DNA of 13,891 nt from Nitrospirota bacterium (GCA_016190245.1 JACPQY010000056.1:1-13891), one strand, 5' to 3'. Counted from the first letter of the stretch, positions 1 to 8,219 are shown. The notes: a model not told the origin generated them from the sequence alone. Numbers and translations are program-made.

Positions 1-444
1 CTTGAACAGCAGGTCCCCCAGGAGGTGGCCGATCTGCGGGACGTTCAGGCGAGCGAGATCCACGACGTGTTCGGCGTGTCGGAAGACTCGGTGGCGGGAG
101 ATGGCGATTTCGCCGTGCGGGTGGGGACCACGCTCATGAAGGAACCCGAGCCCGAGTGGGTGCCGCTGCCACTTGTATCCTCCCTGCCGGCCTTCAAGTC
201 GAAGGTGGAACCCGCGTATCCCGAGGCGGCGCGGCGCGACGGGATCGAGGGCCTCGTCATCCTGGAGGTCGGCATTGACGAGAACGGCCGGGCGTTCGAG
301 GTGACGGTTGTTCAATCCGGGGGGCATGGGTTTGATGAGGCGGCGGTGGAGGCGATGAAGAACTCGGTCTTCTACCCCGCCAAGCGGGGCGATCAGCCGG
401 TGGCCGTTCGTCTGCGCATTCCCGTGAGGTTCTCCCTGCGGTGA
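1..444 (+). CDS. TonB family protein, C-terminal part (5' end outside window)
   Basis: The reading frame is open from base 1, so the gene starts upstream. A GTG at 25 is in frame but has no special claim to be the start. Only 147 codons are visible. The last ~80 residues form a TonB C-terminal domain: a P-x-YP-x-x-A-R-x-x-G-x-x-G motif (VEPAYPEAARRDGIEG), then strand-rich sequence with V-x-V-x-x-D-x-x-G, a helix with FDEAAVEA, and an F-x-P-A motif, ending in VRFSLR. In the family this periplasmic domain contacts the TonB box of outer-membrane receptors and transmits energy from an ExbB/ExbD motor. The part before it is acidic and proline-containing, as expected of the periplasm-spanning linker. 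The N-terminal membrane anchor is not in the window. The stop overlaps the start of the receptor gene by 4 nt, which implies translational coupling and suggests that this TonB serves that receptor. Confidence 0.9.
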   Translation, partial: LEQQVPQEVADLRDVQASEIHDVFGVSEDSVAGDGDFAVRVGTTLMKEPEPEWVPLPLVSSLPAFKSKVEPAYPEAARRDGIEGLVILEVGIDENGRAFEVTVVQSGGHGFDEAAVEAMKNSVFYPAKRGDQPVAVRLRIPVRFSLR

Positions 445-2933
445 GCCGCCGCGCCCCCTTCCTCTTTTGTTGCGCCCTCCTGTTCGGGCCGCTCGTGCGC
501 CCGGCGGCGGGTGAAGAAGAAACCTCGTCGAAACAGGACGCCGGCCCGCCCACAACCGCCACCCTTCTCGGTCTAATCCGGGAGAACGGCACGCGCAAAG
601 CGGTGGCCGGGGCGACCGTGACCTTGATGGGCCCGAACAACTTCATGCTGACCGCTTTCACGGAAGATGACGGTTCGTACCGGTTCGATGGTGTCCCGCC
701 GGGGAGCTACCAACTTTCCGTCCTGGCCGCCTCCTATGTGCTCGAGAAACCCAAGACGGTCGAGGTGCGCGCGCGGGCGAAGCCCACCGAGGCCAACTTT
801 TTCCTCACGCCGGACGTCGCGGGCGGGCTCTTCCTCGAGGTGGAAGCCGATCGGGAAAAGCGATCCGTCTCCACGCAAAAGGTGCAGAAGGAAGAGATCC
901 GCCACGTCCCGGGCACGCTGGGCGATCCGCTCCGGGTCATCCAACTCATGCCGGGAGTCACGGTCATGAACGAGGTGTTTGCCGACCTGATCGTGCAGGG
1001 AGGCGGGCCGGACGAAAACCGGATCTGGCTCGATCGCACGCCCATGGCTTTTCCCTTCCACCTCCTGAATTCTTCGAGCGTGCTCTCCGGCGAGTTCGTG
1101 GAGACGCAGACGCTGCACGCGGCGGGATTCGGCGTGCAATACGGGAACGCGACGGGCGGGGTGCTCGAGATCACCTCGTCGGATGGGAAAGAGGAGGGGA
1201 TCGCGGGCCACGGGAGCCCCGTGATGGTCTGGGCCGATCAGGCCGAGAAGCTCACGGTCGGACGGACCGAGGGCAGCTTCCAGGCGGGCATGCGGCCAGC
1301 CGGCGCGTTTCTCGGTTCCGGGCGGTACCTCTTCCCCCCCCCCACGATCCCAGCCGTGCGCATCCAGGAGGGCGGCCCCACCTTTCAATTCACACCGATC
1401 GGTTGGGACTACCAGGGCAAGACCACCTCCAACGCGGGGGGTGCGGGGACGGTCAGGCTGCTCAGCTACGGCTCTTTCGACGAGGAGAAACAAACCATTA
1501 ACTACAGCGGACCCGTTCCGCGGGCAGGTCAGGAGTTGACGATCAGCTTCGATTTCTTCCAACAGAAGGAGTTCCACACGCAAGGCGTCTTGTGGGATCT
1601 TCCGATGGGTTCCACCACCTCGCGGATGTCGCTTTATCGCACCGAGGCGATCGAGGACTTCAAAGTCGGCATGCCCCTCCTCAAGCTCGAGGATTTCATC
1701 GATCGGCGCGAGACGGACCGCGGATTCGGCGGGTGGGAGGAGCTGGAGATCCGGCTGGGGGGACACCAGACTCTGTTCCTGGGGACGCAGATCGAGAGGT
1801 TCACTTCCAACGTCGCCGGCGTCGCCCCGATCTTCCTCGCGGAGGAGGGGACGGGCGTCCGCCCGCCGGAGGAAATGGGAATGGCCCCCCCGAGGCGTCA
1901 GACTTCTCAGGAGGACGAGGAGGAAGAAGAAGAGGACGAGTTCGAAGCCCTCACTTTCGAGCCTTTCAAGGTCGAGGAAACGTACGACACGTTCGGCTAC
2001 TACGCGGAAGACAAGATCCGGCTTTTCGATCGGCTCACCTTGGCCCCGGGCCTCCGGTTCGAGCGGACCACGCTCCTGTGGAAGAATCCCAACCAACTCC
2101 ACCGGGACGCGCTGATGCCGCGATCCTACAGCACCCTCCAGATCTTCAAGACCACAAAGCTCCGGGGGGGGTGGGGCATCTACCGGCTCTTCCCAGAGGT
2201 GGACCAGGCCACGGATCAAGGGGAGGTGGACGAGGAGGGGAACGTCACAAGAAAGTTCGGCAATCCCTATCTCCTCCCCGAGCGTGCCGAGCATTTTGTT
2301 TTCGGGGTGGAACAGAGGCTGACCGACGCCCTTCGCGTAGAAGCGGACGTCTTCCACAAGCGCCTCAGCCGTCTCGTCGTGGGTGAGCCGGAGAGGAACG
2401 GCGGGAAGGGATTCGCGGAGGGTGCACAGTTCCTGCTGCGCCACGAGCTCACGCGCCGGTTCTTCGGCTGGATCTCATACTCCTACACGAAGTCCCGTCG
2501 CCGCCAGATCCGGTCCGGCGATCTCATCAAGACCTCCTGGGATCAGCCCCACGTCCTGAGCGTCGTCGGCAGCGTGAAGCTCACGCCCGAGTGGATCGTG
2601 GGCGCGACGTTCCGCTACACGAGCGGTTCCCCCTTCACCCCGATCTACAACGACGAGAAGCGTGATCCCGACATGGACGAGGACTTGGATGCGGATGCGC
2701 TTCCCACGGAGCCCAACTCGGGTCGGCTGAACGATTTCCACCGGCTGGATCTCCGCGTCGAGCGCGTCCAGCGGATCCGGTATGCGGAGGTGACGTTCTT
2801 CCTGGATGCCTTCAACGCGTACAACCGGAAGAACGAGATCTTCCGCATCCCGTCATTCGAGGATCCGAGCACGTATATCCCCCTCACGTCGGCCGGTCTC
2901 CTCGTCTATGGTGGGGTGGACGCGAGGTTCTGA
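441..2933 (+). CDS. TonB-dependent outer-membrane receptor with N-terminal carboxypeptidase-regulatory-like domain
   Basis: An 830-aa protein starting at GTG 441, with GAGG at 426-429 as a plausible ribosome site. Residues 1-24 are a Sec signal peptide (MSRR, hydrophobic core, cleavage near AAG/EE). Residues ~40-124 are a carboxypeptidase-regulatory-like beta-sandwich (AVAGATVTL, then T-x-D-x-G-x-Y-x-F-x-x-V-P-P-G-x-Y). Residues ~135-247 are the plug, with a V-Q-G-G-x-P-D-E-N-R-I-x-L-D core (185-198) and YGNATGGVLEI. The rest is a beta-barrel rich in alternating strands that ends GGVDARF; a terminal phenylalanine is the usual outer-membrane assembly signal. Residues 491-500 are ten consecutive acidic residues, probably in an external loop. 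Known family role: gated, TonB-energised import of a large or scarce ligand. The ligand cannot be read from sequence. The frame contains C10 and G8 homopolymers but is intact here. The next gene begins 3 nt after the stop. Confidence 0.92.
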   Translation: MSRRAPFLFCCALLFGPLVRPAAGEEETSSKQDAGPPTTATLLGLIRENGTRKAVAGATVTLMGPNNFMLTAFTEDDGSYRFDGVPPGSYQLSVLAASYVLEKPKTVEVRARAKPTEANFFLTPDVAGGLFLEVEADREKRSVSTQKVQKEEIRHVPGTLGDPLRVIQLMPGVTVMNEVFADLIVQGGGPDENRIWLDRTPMAFPFHLLNSSSVLSGEFVETQTLHAAGFGVQYGNATGGVLEITSSDGKEEGIAGHGSPVMVWADQAEKLTVGRTEGSFQAGMRPAGAFLGSGRYLFPPPTIPAVRIQEGGPTFQFTPIGWDYQGKTTSNAGGAGTVRLLSYGSFDEEKQTINYSGPVPRAGQELTISFDFFQQKEFHTQGVLWDLPMGSTTSRMSLYRTEAIEDFKVGMPLLKLEDFIDRRETDRGFGGWEELEIRLGGHQTLFLGTQIERFTSNVAGVAPIFLAEEGTGVRPPEEMGMAPPRRQTSQEDEEEEEEDEFEALTFEPFKVEETYDTFGYYAEDKIRLFDRLTLAPGLRFERTTLLWKNPNQLHRDALMPRSYSTLQIFKTTKLRGGWGIYRLFPEVDQATDQGEVDEEGNVTRKFGNPYLLPERAEHFVFGVEQRLTDALRVEADVFHKRLSRLVVGEPERNGGKGFAEGAQFLLRHELTRRFFGWISYSYTKSRRRQIRSGDLIKTSWDQPHVLSVVGSVKLTPEWIVGATFRYTSGSPFTPIYNDEKRDPDMDEDLDADALPTEPNSGRLNDFHRLDLRVERVQRIRYAEVTFFLDAFNAYNRKNEIFRIPSFEDPSTYIPLTSAGLLVYGGVDARF
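1334..1343 (+). repeat. C10 homopolymer inside the receptor gene
   Basis: Ten consecutive C residues encode a Pro-Pro-Pro stretch (YLFPPPT) early in the predicted barrel. The frame continues unbroken across it. Tracts of this length are prone to slipped-strand changes of ±1, which would truncate the receptor. Confidence 0.9.
2164..2171 (+). repeat. G8 homopolymer inside the receptor gene
   Basis: Eight consecutive G residues encode part of LRGGWG in the barrel. The tract is shorter than the C10 tracts and so is a weaker candidate for slippage. It is in frame in this copy. Confidence 0.85.
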
Positions 2934-2936
2934 ACG

Positions 2937-5900
2937 ATGCATTTCCTCCGGCGCCATACCCTTCTCCCCCTCACGCTCGCCGTCCTGCTCGCTGCCTGCG
3001 ACTCGAAAAACGACGATCCCGTTCCTCCCGTCGTCAAGGTCGGAACCGTCGAGGGGAAGGTGACCCCTCCGCTTGCGGGGGCGTTCGTCCGCATTGAAGG
3101 CACGTCCCTCGCCACCACCACGGACGCCGAGGGGAAATTCAGGCTCGATCTCGCCCCCGAAGGGCAGCAGCGACTCTGGGTGGAGCACCAAGACGAGGAT
3201 GGGGCCGTGCGCATGGCCCGCACGCGGATTGTGGTGGAGGCGGAGAGGGCGGGGGAAGTGGACGATGTGAAACTCTCGGCGGCCGGCTCGATCGTGGGCC
3301 ACGCACGTTTGAAAGAACGGGATCACCACGAGGACGTTGTGGTCACCGTCGCCGCAACCGCCGTGACCGCGCGAACGGACCGCAGCGGCGCGTTCTCGAT
3401 CCCCGCCGTTCCGGCGGACACGTATTCGCTCACGTTCTCCTACCCCGGTTTTGGGGTGGCTGTGCGCGAAAATATCGAAGTTCATTCGGGAGAGGCGGCC
3501 AATCTCGACTCGGTTGAACTGGAGGCCGAGGACGATCCCGACAGCAGCGTCATCTACGGGTCCATCAGGGGGAAGATCACGGACGGCGACGATCACGCCG
3601 TCGCCGGCGCCGTGGTGACAACGACTCCCGCCTCTGCGATCGCCGTGGCCGGGGAGGACGGCTCCTACACTCTGCTGGGGCTCTTCCCAGTCATCTACGC
3701 CGTGCGCGCCGAGAAAGAGGGATACGTCTCGCGCTCGGCCTACGTGGGGGTCAAGGTGGGGAAGATCGAGACGGCGGACATCGTTCTGAGCCGCCAGCTC
3801 CGCCCGGAGATCAAGGGGCATCGCGCCTTGCGGAACAGGCCGCCTGCCGTTTCGCTCCGCTGCCCCGAACTGGCACGGCCCGGCGAGGAAGTGCTCGTTT
3901 CGGTCCTGGCTCAGGATTCGGACGGGGATGTTGTGAAGCTCTCACCTTTCTCGGTCAGCCCGGGGATGTTGAATCCGCATTCGGGATCAACCAGGTGTCC
4001 AGACGTGGCGGGCGCCGCATGCGCTGAGGTTGACGTGACCGCGCCGGCCTCGGGCGGCCGCGTCGTCGTCGCTGTTTTGACCACGGACGGTCTTCTGGCC
4101 GCCGAGGCGCAGTGCGAGATACCGGCTCTGCCGACCCCCACGCGCCCGAACGCCTGTCCGCTTGTCGCGGTCTCGGGGCCGACGAGTACCGCACCGGGGC
4201 GCGCCTTGCGCCTCACCGCGGCTACCGCCGATGCGGACGGGGATCCCGTTCTCCTCGAGTGGAACGCCTCGGCCGGAGCCCTGGCCCGTCCGGCAGGTGA
4301 AACTGCGGTTTGGACCGCGCCACAGGTCCCCGGCACGTATGAAATTGCGGCGTGCGGCACGGACGGGTTCTGCCGGCCGCGCGCCTGCGGCTCGATCCGT
4401 GTCCGCGTGTCGCTTCCGGAAGGCGACACGCATGCCCCCGCCTGCGCCCTCAGCGGCCCGACGGCCGCGAAGGTCTTCGAGTCCGTCGCGCTCACCGTGT
4501 CGGCCACGGATGCGGACGGCGATGCGCTCGATTTCTCTCTTGCTGCATCCGGAGGGCGTCTTTCGGCGACGACCGGCTCTCTCGTCACGTGGACGGCCCC
4601 CGAGGACGCCGGGGCGTACGCCATCACGTGCATCGCCCGGGACATTCGCGGCGCGGAGGGAACCGCCCAACTCGGCATCGCGGTCGCCGCCCCCCCCCCG
4701 GGGAAAACCTGCCCGTCCCTGGTCGTCCGCGGTACGCCCGTTGCCTCACCGGGCGGAAAAGTCACCGTTGACTTTCACGCCACGGACTCGAATTCGCCCG
4801 CCGAAACGCTCACTGGCGGCTGCAGCGCGCCGTCGGGCGCCTACAATGTCTCCAACCTCTTTGCCACCGGCGGCGCGAACTTCGAGTGGACCGCACCCGA
4901 TGCTGCCGGCGCCTACTCGTTCCACTGCTTCGCTTCGAACCCCTTCTGCACGCGATCCTACGCGCACACGGTCTCGGTGGTTCCCGCGTCCCTTCCGCAC
5001 GTCGCCGTGAGTTGTTCCGAGAGCGTCATCACCGCGGGGATGACCACCACATGCACCGCCACGGCTTCGGAACAGGCCGACTTTCGATGGGCGGCCTCGG
5101 GAGGCTCCCTCTCCAATTCGACAGGCTCCGAGGTCAAGTGGACCTCGCCGTCCTGCGCGCGTTGCGGGGGCGCGTACACCCTGGTGGTGACCGGCGCCAC
5201 CGCCGACGGCAGGGCGAACGCGGCGCTCCACACGTTCACCGTCCTTACGGCCAACATCGCCCCCGAGGTGTGGCTGGACGGGCCGACGCCGGTCGAACCC
5301 GGCCGATCGGTTACGCTGCGCGCGCGCGCTGCCGACCAGGACGGATCCCCGGGGTCGCTCACCTGCACGTGGGAAGCAACCGGCGGTTTCCTCTTGAGCA
5401 TTGAGGGCTGCCAGGACCAGACATGGATCGCGCCGGCCGCGGTGGGGAGCCACACGGTGTGGATCACGGCCAGCGACACCGATCGGGCCGTCCGAACCTC
5501 GCTTTCCATCGCGGTCACGTCGGCTTCGGCGAACCAGAGGCCGTTGGGCCTTATCTCGGGGCCGGCCAAGGTGGAGGCCGGCGGCGCGATCGATCTGGAG
5601 TGCTCCGCGTCCGATCCCGAAGGCAAGACCGTGGGCTACGCTTGGAGTGCGACCGCCGGGACGTTCTCCTCGGCCACGGGGGAATCCGTCAGCGGGGGGC
5701 GCGCCCTCAGCCGGTGGACGGCGCCGAACACGTCCGCCAACGTCACGATCACCTGCACGATGCGCGATGATGCATCGCCCGCGAACGACACCGCCGTCAG
5801 CCATTCCGTCTCCGTCTCCGGCATCCCGTCCGGCCGCGCGTACGAGTGCGACGAGCACACGCTGGCGCTTTATCACTTCGATGAGACCTCGGGCGCCGTG

Positions 5901-8096
5901 GCGCGCGATGCGTGCGGGGGACGCGACGGCCTGGTCCAAGGGGCGGCCCTTGACCACGACGGGATGGCCGGCCGCGCCTTCTCCTTCGACGGTGTGGACG
6001 ATCTCGTGAAGATGGCGAGCGCCCCGAACCCCGGCGAGGACTCCCAGTTCACCCTCGAGGCATGGTTCAAGCTCAAGTGCGACTGTCCCACCTCCGGCTC
6101 CACCATCGTGGGCAAAGGGTCGTCGGGTGACAGCACCTTCGGCCTGAAGGCGACGGGCGCTCAACAGGCCCAGGCTTACCTCACGCCCATGGATCGCTCC
6201 TCCACCTCCACGGCCACCTCCGTGCGGACGGTCAACGACGACGCCTGGCACCATGCCGCCGCCGCCTACGACGGACGAACGCTCCGGCTCTACCTGGATG
6301 CGACAAAGGAGGCGAGCGTGAACGTGTTCAAGCTTGTCGGCGCCCGCACGTCAGCCCTCTTCGTCGGCGCTGCCGATCAGGACGAGAACGGCTCGGCCGA
6401 CGCCCTGTTCTTCAAGGGCTGGATTGACGAAATCCGCATCTCCGACATCGCGCGCGCTCCGCAGGAATTCAACGTGCTCCAGGTGAGTCGTGGCCTGGAG
6501 TGGGCAAAGCGAAGCGGTAACCCCTTTCTGAGCGCGAGCGCCGTTTGGGAATTGGCCAACGTGGCCTATCCGAGCGTGGTGAAGGTCTCGTCCAACTACC
6601 TTATGTACTATCAGGGCGGCACATCGCTGGTGGCGACGAACATCGGCGAGGCTACATCCACGGACTCGATCACTTGGAAGGCGCTCCCATTTCCCGTGGT
6701 CACGATCGGTTCGGCCGGCTCGTGGGATGCCGCGGCCGTCCAACAGCCGGCGGTGTACTACGACGGCGCGAAGTACTGGCTGTTCTACGGAGGCAAGAAA
6801 ACCCTTTCCGACAGCACCACCCAACTCGGCCTGGCCACCTCGACCAACGCCGTTGAGTTCACGAAACACGCCTCGAATCCCCTGTTGGGCGGTGGCGACT
6901 CGGCCGCGTGGGATGCGTCCACCTCCTTCCCCGGCAGCGTTGTCAAAGAGGGCGGCGAGTTCCGCCTCTACTACACGGGCTACGAGAAAGTAAACACGAA
7001 CCCCGGCAGGATAGGCTTGGCCACGTCCCCGGATGGCGTGGCATGGACCCGCTACGCGAGCAACCCGATTCTGTGGACGGGAGACACCGGACAGTTCGAC
7101 GATACGTCGGTTCAGAACCCGCGCGTGATCAAGGTGGGATCGCTCTGGTACATGTTCTACGAGGGCGTGAAAAAGAGCGGCGTGATGGCGATCGGCCTGG
7201 CCACGTCGCTCAACGGCGTGAACTGGACGAAGTCCGACTCGAACCCTGTGATGAGCGCGACGCACTCCTGGGAGGTCCTCAACCAGTTCCAGGGGACGAG
7301 CGTGATCCTGGATGGTGAACAGCTCAAGATGTACTACGCCGCGCTCACCTCCACGGGGGCCAAGATCGGCATGGCCTTCGAGATCCCCGAGGTGTTCGTG
7401 CCCGGTGGTCCCTTCGTGATGGGGAGCGATTCGGACGAAGGGCTGCCGACGGAGAGGCCCGAACATGTCGTTCGGCTCTCGCCGTACTGGATCGATCGCT
7501 TCGAGGTGACGAACGCCGCATACAAGGCGTGCGTGGACACGGGCCCTTGCAAAGATCCCGAAGGCGGCACCAACTCCGCCACGCGACCGGGCTACTTCGG
7601 CACCGCCAACTTCGATAACCACCCGGTGCTCCGGCTCACGTGGAAGCAGGCGGATCAGTACTGCCGTTGGATAGGAAAACGGCTGCCGACGGAGGCGGAG
7701 TGGGAGAAGGCGGCACGCGGCGCCTACCCGGACGAGCGCCTCTACCCCTGGGGCGATTCCGACCCTTCGTGTTGGCCGGCGAACCTCGAGGGCTGCATCG
7801 GCGACACCGAGCCGGTCGGCGCGCGGCCCGGCGGCCTCTCGCCCTTCGGCTTGTATGACATGGCGGGCAACATTGCGGAGTGGGTGGGCGACTGGGCGGA
7901 CATGGGGTTCTACGCGGTGACCCCTACGCACGATCCCGCCGGCCCGGCCACCGGCAGCCTCAAGCTCGTCCGCGGAGGCTCGTGGAATAGCGCCGATCCC
8001 AAGGTCACCGTCCGGGTCTCATACCGGGAGGCCTCCGCCGGGAGCGACACCTTCACGAGCGAGTTCGTGGGGTTCCGCTGCGCGCGGGATCCGTAA
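2937..8096 (+). CDS. Giant modular lipoprotein: regulatory-like, Ig-like, LamG, five-bladed propeller and FGE-like domains
   Basis: A 1719-aa protein. ATG 2937 follows GAGG (2924-2927) at 9 nt. Residues 1-21 form a lipoprotein signal peptide with lipobox LAAC (Cys21). Domains in order: three carboxypeptidase-regulatory-like beta-sandwiches (~36-115, 116-196, 206-286); seven Ig/PKD-like repeats (~302-960), six with a W-T-A-P-type motif (W459, W552, W651, W735, W830, W927) and several with a D-x-D-G-D probable calcium site (327, 432, 525); a LamG-like jelly-roll (~969-1182, ending in the typical GWIDEIRISD); a five-bladed propeller (~1187-1482) with five I-G-x-A-x-type repeats about 60 residues apart, resembling the GH43 fold; and an FGE-sulfatase-like domain (~1486-1719: GGPFVMGSD, RLPTEAEWEKAAR, YDMAGNIAEWVGDW, GGSW, GFRCA). 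The copper-site cysteines of true FGE are absent and no glycosidase triad is evident, so a binding or adhesive role is inferred. Location is probably the outer membrane, perhaps the cell surface. It is coupled to the receptor gene by a 3-nt gap. Confidence 0.9.
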   Translation: MHFLRRHTLLPLTLAVLLAACDSKNDDPVPPVVKVGTVEGKVTPPLAGAFVRIEGTSLATTTDAEGKFRLDLAPEGQQRLWVEHQDEDGAVRMARTRIVVEAERAGEVDDVKLSAAGSIVGHARLKERDHHEDVVVTVAATAVTARTDRSGAFSIPAVPADTYSLTFSYPGFGVAVRENIEVHSGEAANLDSVELEAEDDPDSSVIYGSIRGKITDGDDHAVAGAVVTTTPASAIAVAGEDGSYTLLGLFPVIYAVRAEKEGYVSRSAYVGVKVGKIETADIVLSRQLRPEIKGHRALRNRPPAVSLRCPELARPGEEVLVSVLAQDSDGDVVKLSPFSVSPGMLNPHSGSTRCPDVAGAACAEVDVTAPASGGRVVVAVLTTDGLLAAEAQCEIPALPTPTRPNACPLVAVSGPTSTAPGRALRLTAATADADGDPVLLEWNASAGALARPAGETAVWTAPQVPGTYEIAACGTDGFCRPRACGSIRVRVSLPEGDTHAPACALSGPTAAKVFESVALTVSATDADGDALDFSLAASGGRLSATTGSLVTWTAPEDAGAYAITCIARDIRGAEGTAQLGIAVAAPPPGKTCPSLVVRGTPVASPGGKVTVDFHATDSNSPAETLTGGCSAPSGAYNVSNLFATGGANFEWTAPDAAGAYSFHCFASNPFCTRSYAHTVSVVPASLPHVAVSCSESVITAGMTTTCTATASEQADFRWAASGGSLSNSTGSEVKWTSPSCARCGGAYTLVVTGATADGRANAALHTFTVLTANIAPEVWLDGPTPVEPGRSVTLRARAADQDGSPGSLTCTWEATGGFLLSIEGCQDQTWIAPAAVGSHTVWITASDTDRAVRTSLSIAVTSASANQRPLGLISGPAKVEAGGAIDLECSASDPEGKTVGYAWSATAGTFSSATGESVSGGRALSRWTAPNTSANVTITCTMRDDASPANDTAVSHSVSVSGIPSGRAYECDEHTLALYHFDETSGAVARDACGGRDGLVQGAALDHDGMAGRAFSFDGVDDLVKMASAPNPGEDSQFTLEAWFKLKCDCPTSGSTIVGKGSSGDSTFGLKATGAQQAQAYLTPMDRSSTSTATSVRTVNDDAWHHAAAAYDGRTLRLYLDATKEASVNVFKLVGARTSALFVGAADQDENGSADALFFKGWIDEIRISDIARAPQEFNVLQVSRGLEWAKRSGNPFLSASAVWELANVAYPSVVKVSSNYLMYYQGGTSLVATNIGEATSTDSITWKALPFPVVTIGSAGSWDAAAVQQPAVYYDGAKYWLFYGGKKTLSDSTTQLGLATSTNAVEFTKHASNPLLGGGDSAAWDASTSFPGSVVKEGGEFRLYYTGYEKVNTNPGRIGLATSPDGVAWTRYASNPILWTGDTGQFDDTSVQNPRVIKVGSLWYMFYEGVKKSGVMAIGLATSLNGVNWTKSDSNPVMSATHSWEVLNQFQGTSVILDGEQLKMYYAALTSTGAKIGMAFEIPEVFVPGGPFVMGSDSDEGLPTERPEHVVRLSPYWIDRFEVTNAAYKACVDTGPCKDPEGGTNSATRPGYFGTANFDNHPVLRLTWKQADQYCRWIGKRLPTEAEWEKAARGAYPDERLYPWGDSDPSCWPANLEGCIGDTEPVGARPGGLSPFGLYDMAGNIAEWVGDWADMGFYAVTPTHDPAGPATGSLKLVRGGSWNSADPKVTVRVSYREASAGSDTFTSEFVGFRCARDP
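4690..4699 (+). repeat. C10 homopolymer inside the first lipoprotein gene
   Basis: Ten consecutive C residues encode AAPPPGK, the linker between the third and fourth Ig-like repeats. The frame is intact. A ±1 change would release only the N-terminal third of the lipoprotein and remove the LamG, propeller and FGE-like domains. Confidence 0.9.
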
Positions 8097-8123
8097 GGCA
8101 TCAGCACAGCTTTGGCGGCTCTC

Positions 8124-8219
8124 TACCTCCCCCCACCCCTCCCTACAAAGGAGGGGAGTTGCACGGAGCAACAGCAGCTTCCTCCCCTTCGTAAGGGGAG
8201 GACAGGTGGGGTCGAGGTA
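8124..8219. repeat. Composite palindromic intergenic repeat (REP/MITE-like)
   Basis: This 96-bp element is nested inverted repeats. Outer arms are TACCTC (8124-8129) with GAGGTA (8214-8219), and CCCCACC (8131-8137) with GGTGGGG (8205-8211). Inside are two hairpins: CCCCTCC/GGAGGGG (8136-8142/8150-8156, 7-bp stem, 7-nt loop) and TCCTCCCCTT/AAGGGGAGGA (8180-8189/8193-8202, 10-bp stem, 3-nt loop). The first inner arm overlaps the outer arm by two bases, so the two folds compete. The C/T-rich, AAGG/CCTT-looped style matches dispersed intergenic palindromes seen in many bacterial genomes. No transposase gene and no clear target duplication are visible. There is no U-tract, so it is not a classical terminator, though it could affect mRNA stability or reduce read-through to the second lipoprotein gene. 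Confidence 0.75.

Noticed and set aside
573-2444. Long minus-strand open frame of 623 codons opposite the receptor gene
   Set aside because: It is an antisense shadow caused by high-GC codon bias. The + strand frame has a signal peptide, plug motifs and a terminal Phe, while the minus frame has no recognisable domain.
4746-7931. Large minus-strand open frames opposite the Ig-like, LamG and propeller regions
   Set aside because: These are GC-rich shadow frames; the + strand protein is continuous and has clear domain repeats throughout.
7392-8093. FGE-like domain as the variable region of a diversity-generating retroelement
   Set aside because: The fold family fits, but no reverse transcriptase, template repeat or accessory gene is present in the window, so it is not claimed as a feature.
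8180-8202. 10-bp hairpin as an intrinsic terminator after the first lipoprotein gene
   Set aside because: No T-run follows on the + strand, and the hairpin is part of a larger nested palindrome, so a dispersed repeat is the better explanation.
8124-8219. CRISPR-like repeat array
   Set aside because: There are only two unlike hairpins, no regular repeat-spacer spacing and no cas genes.
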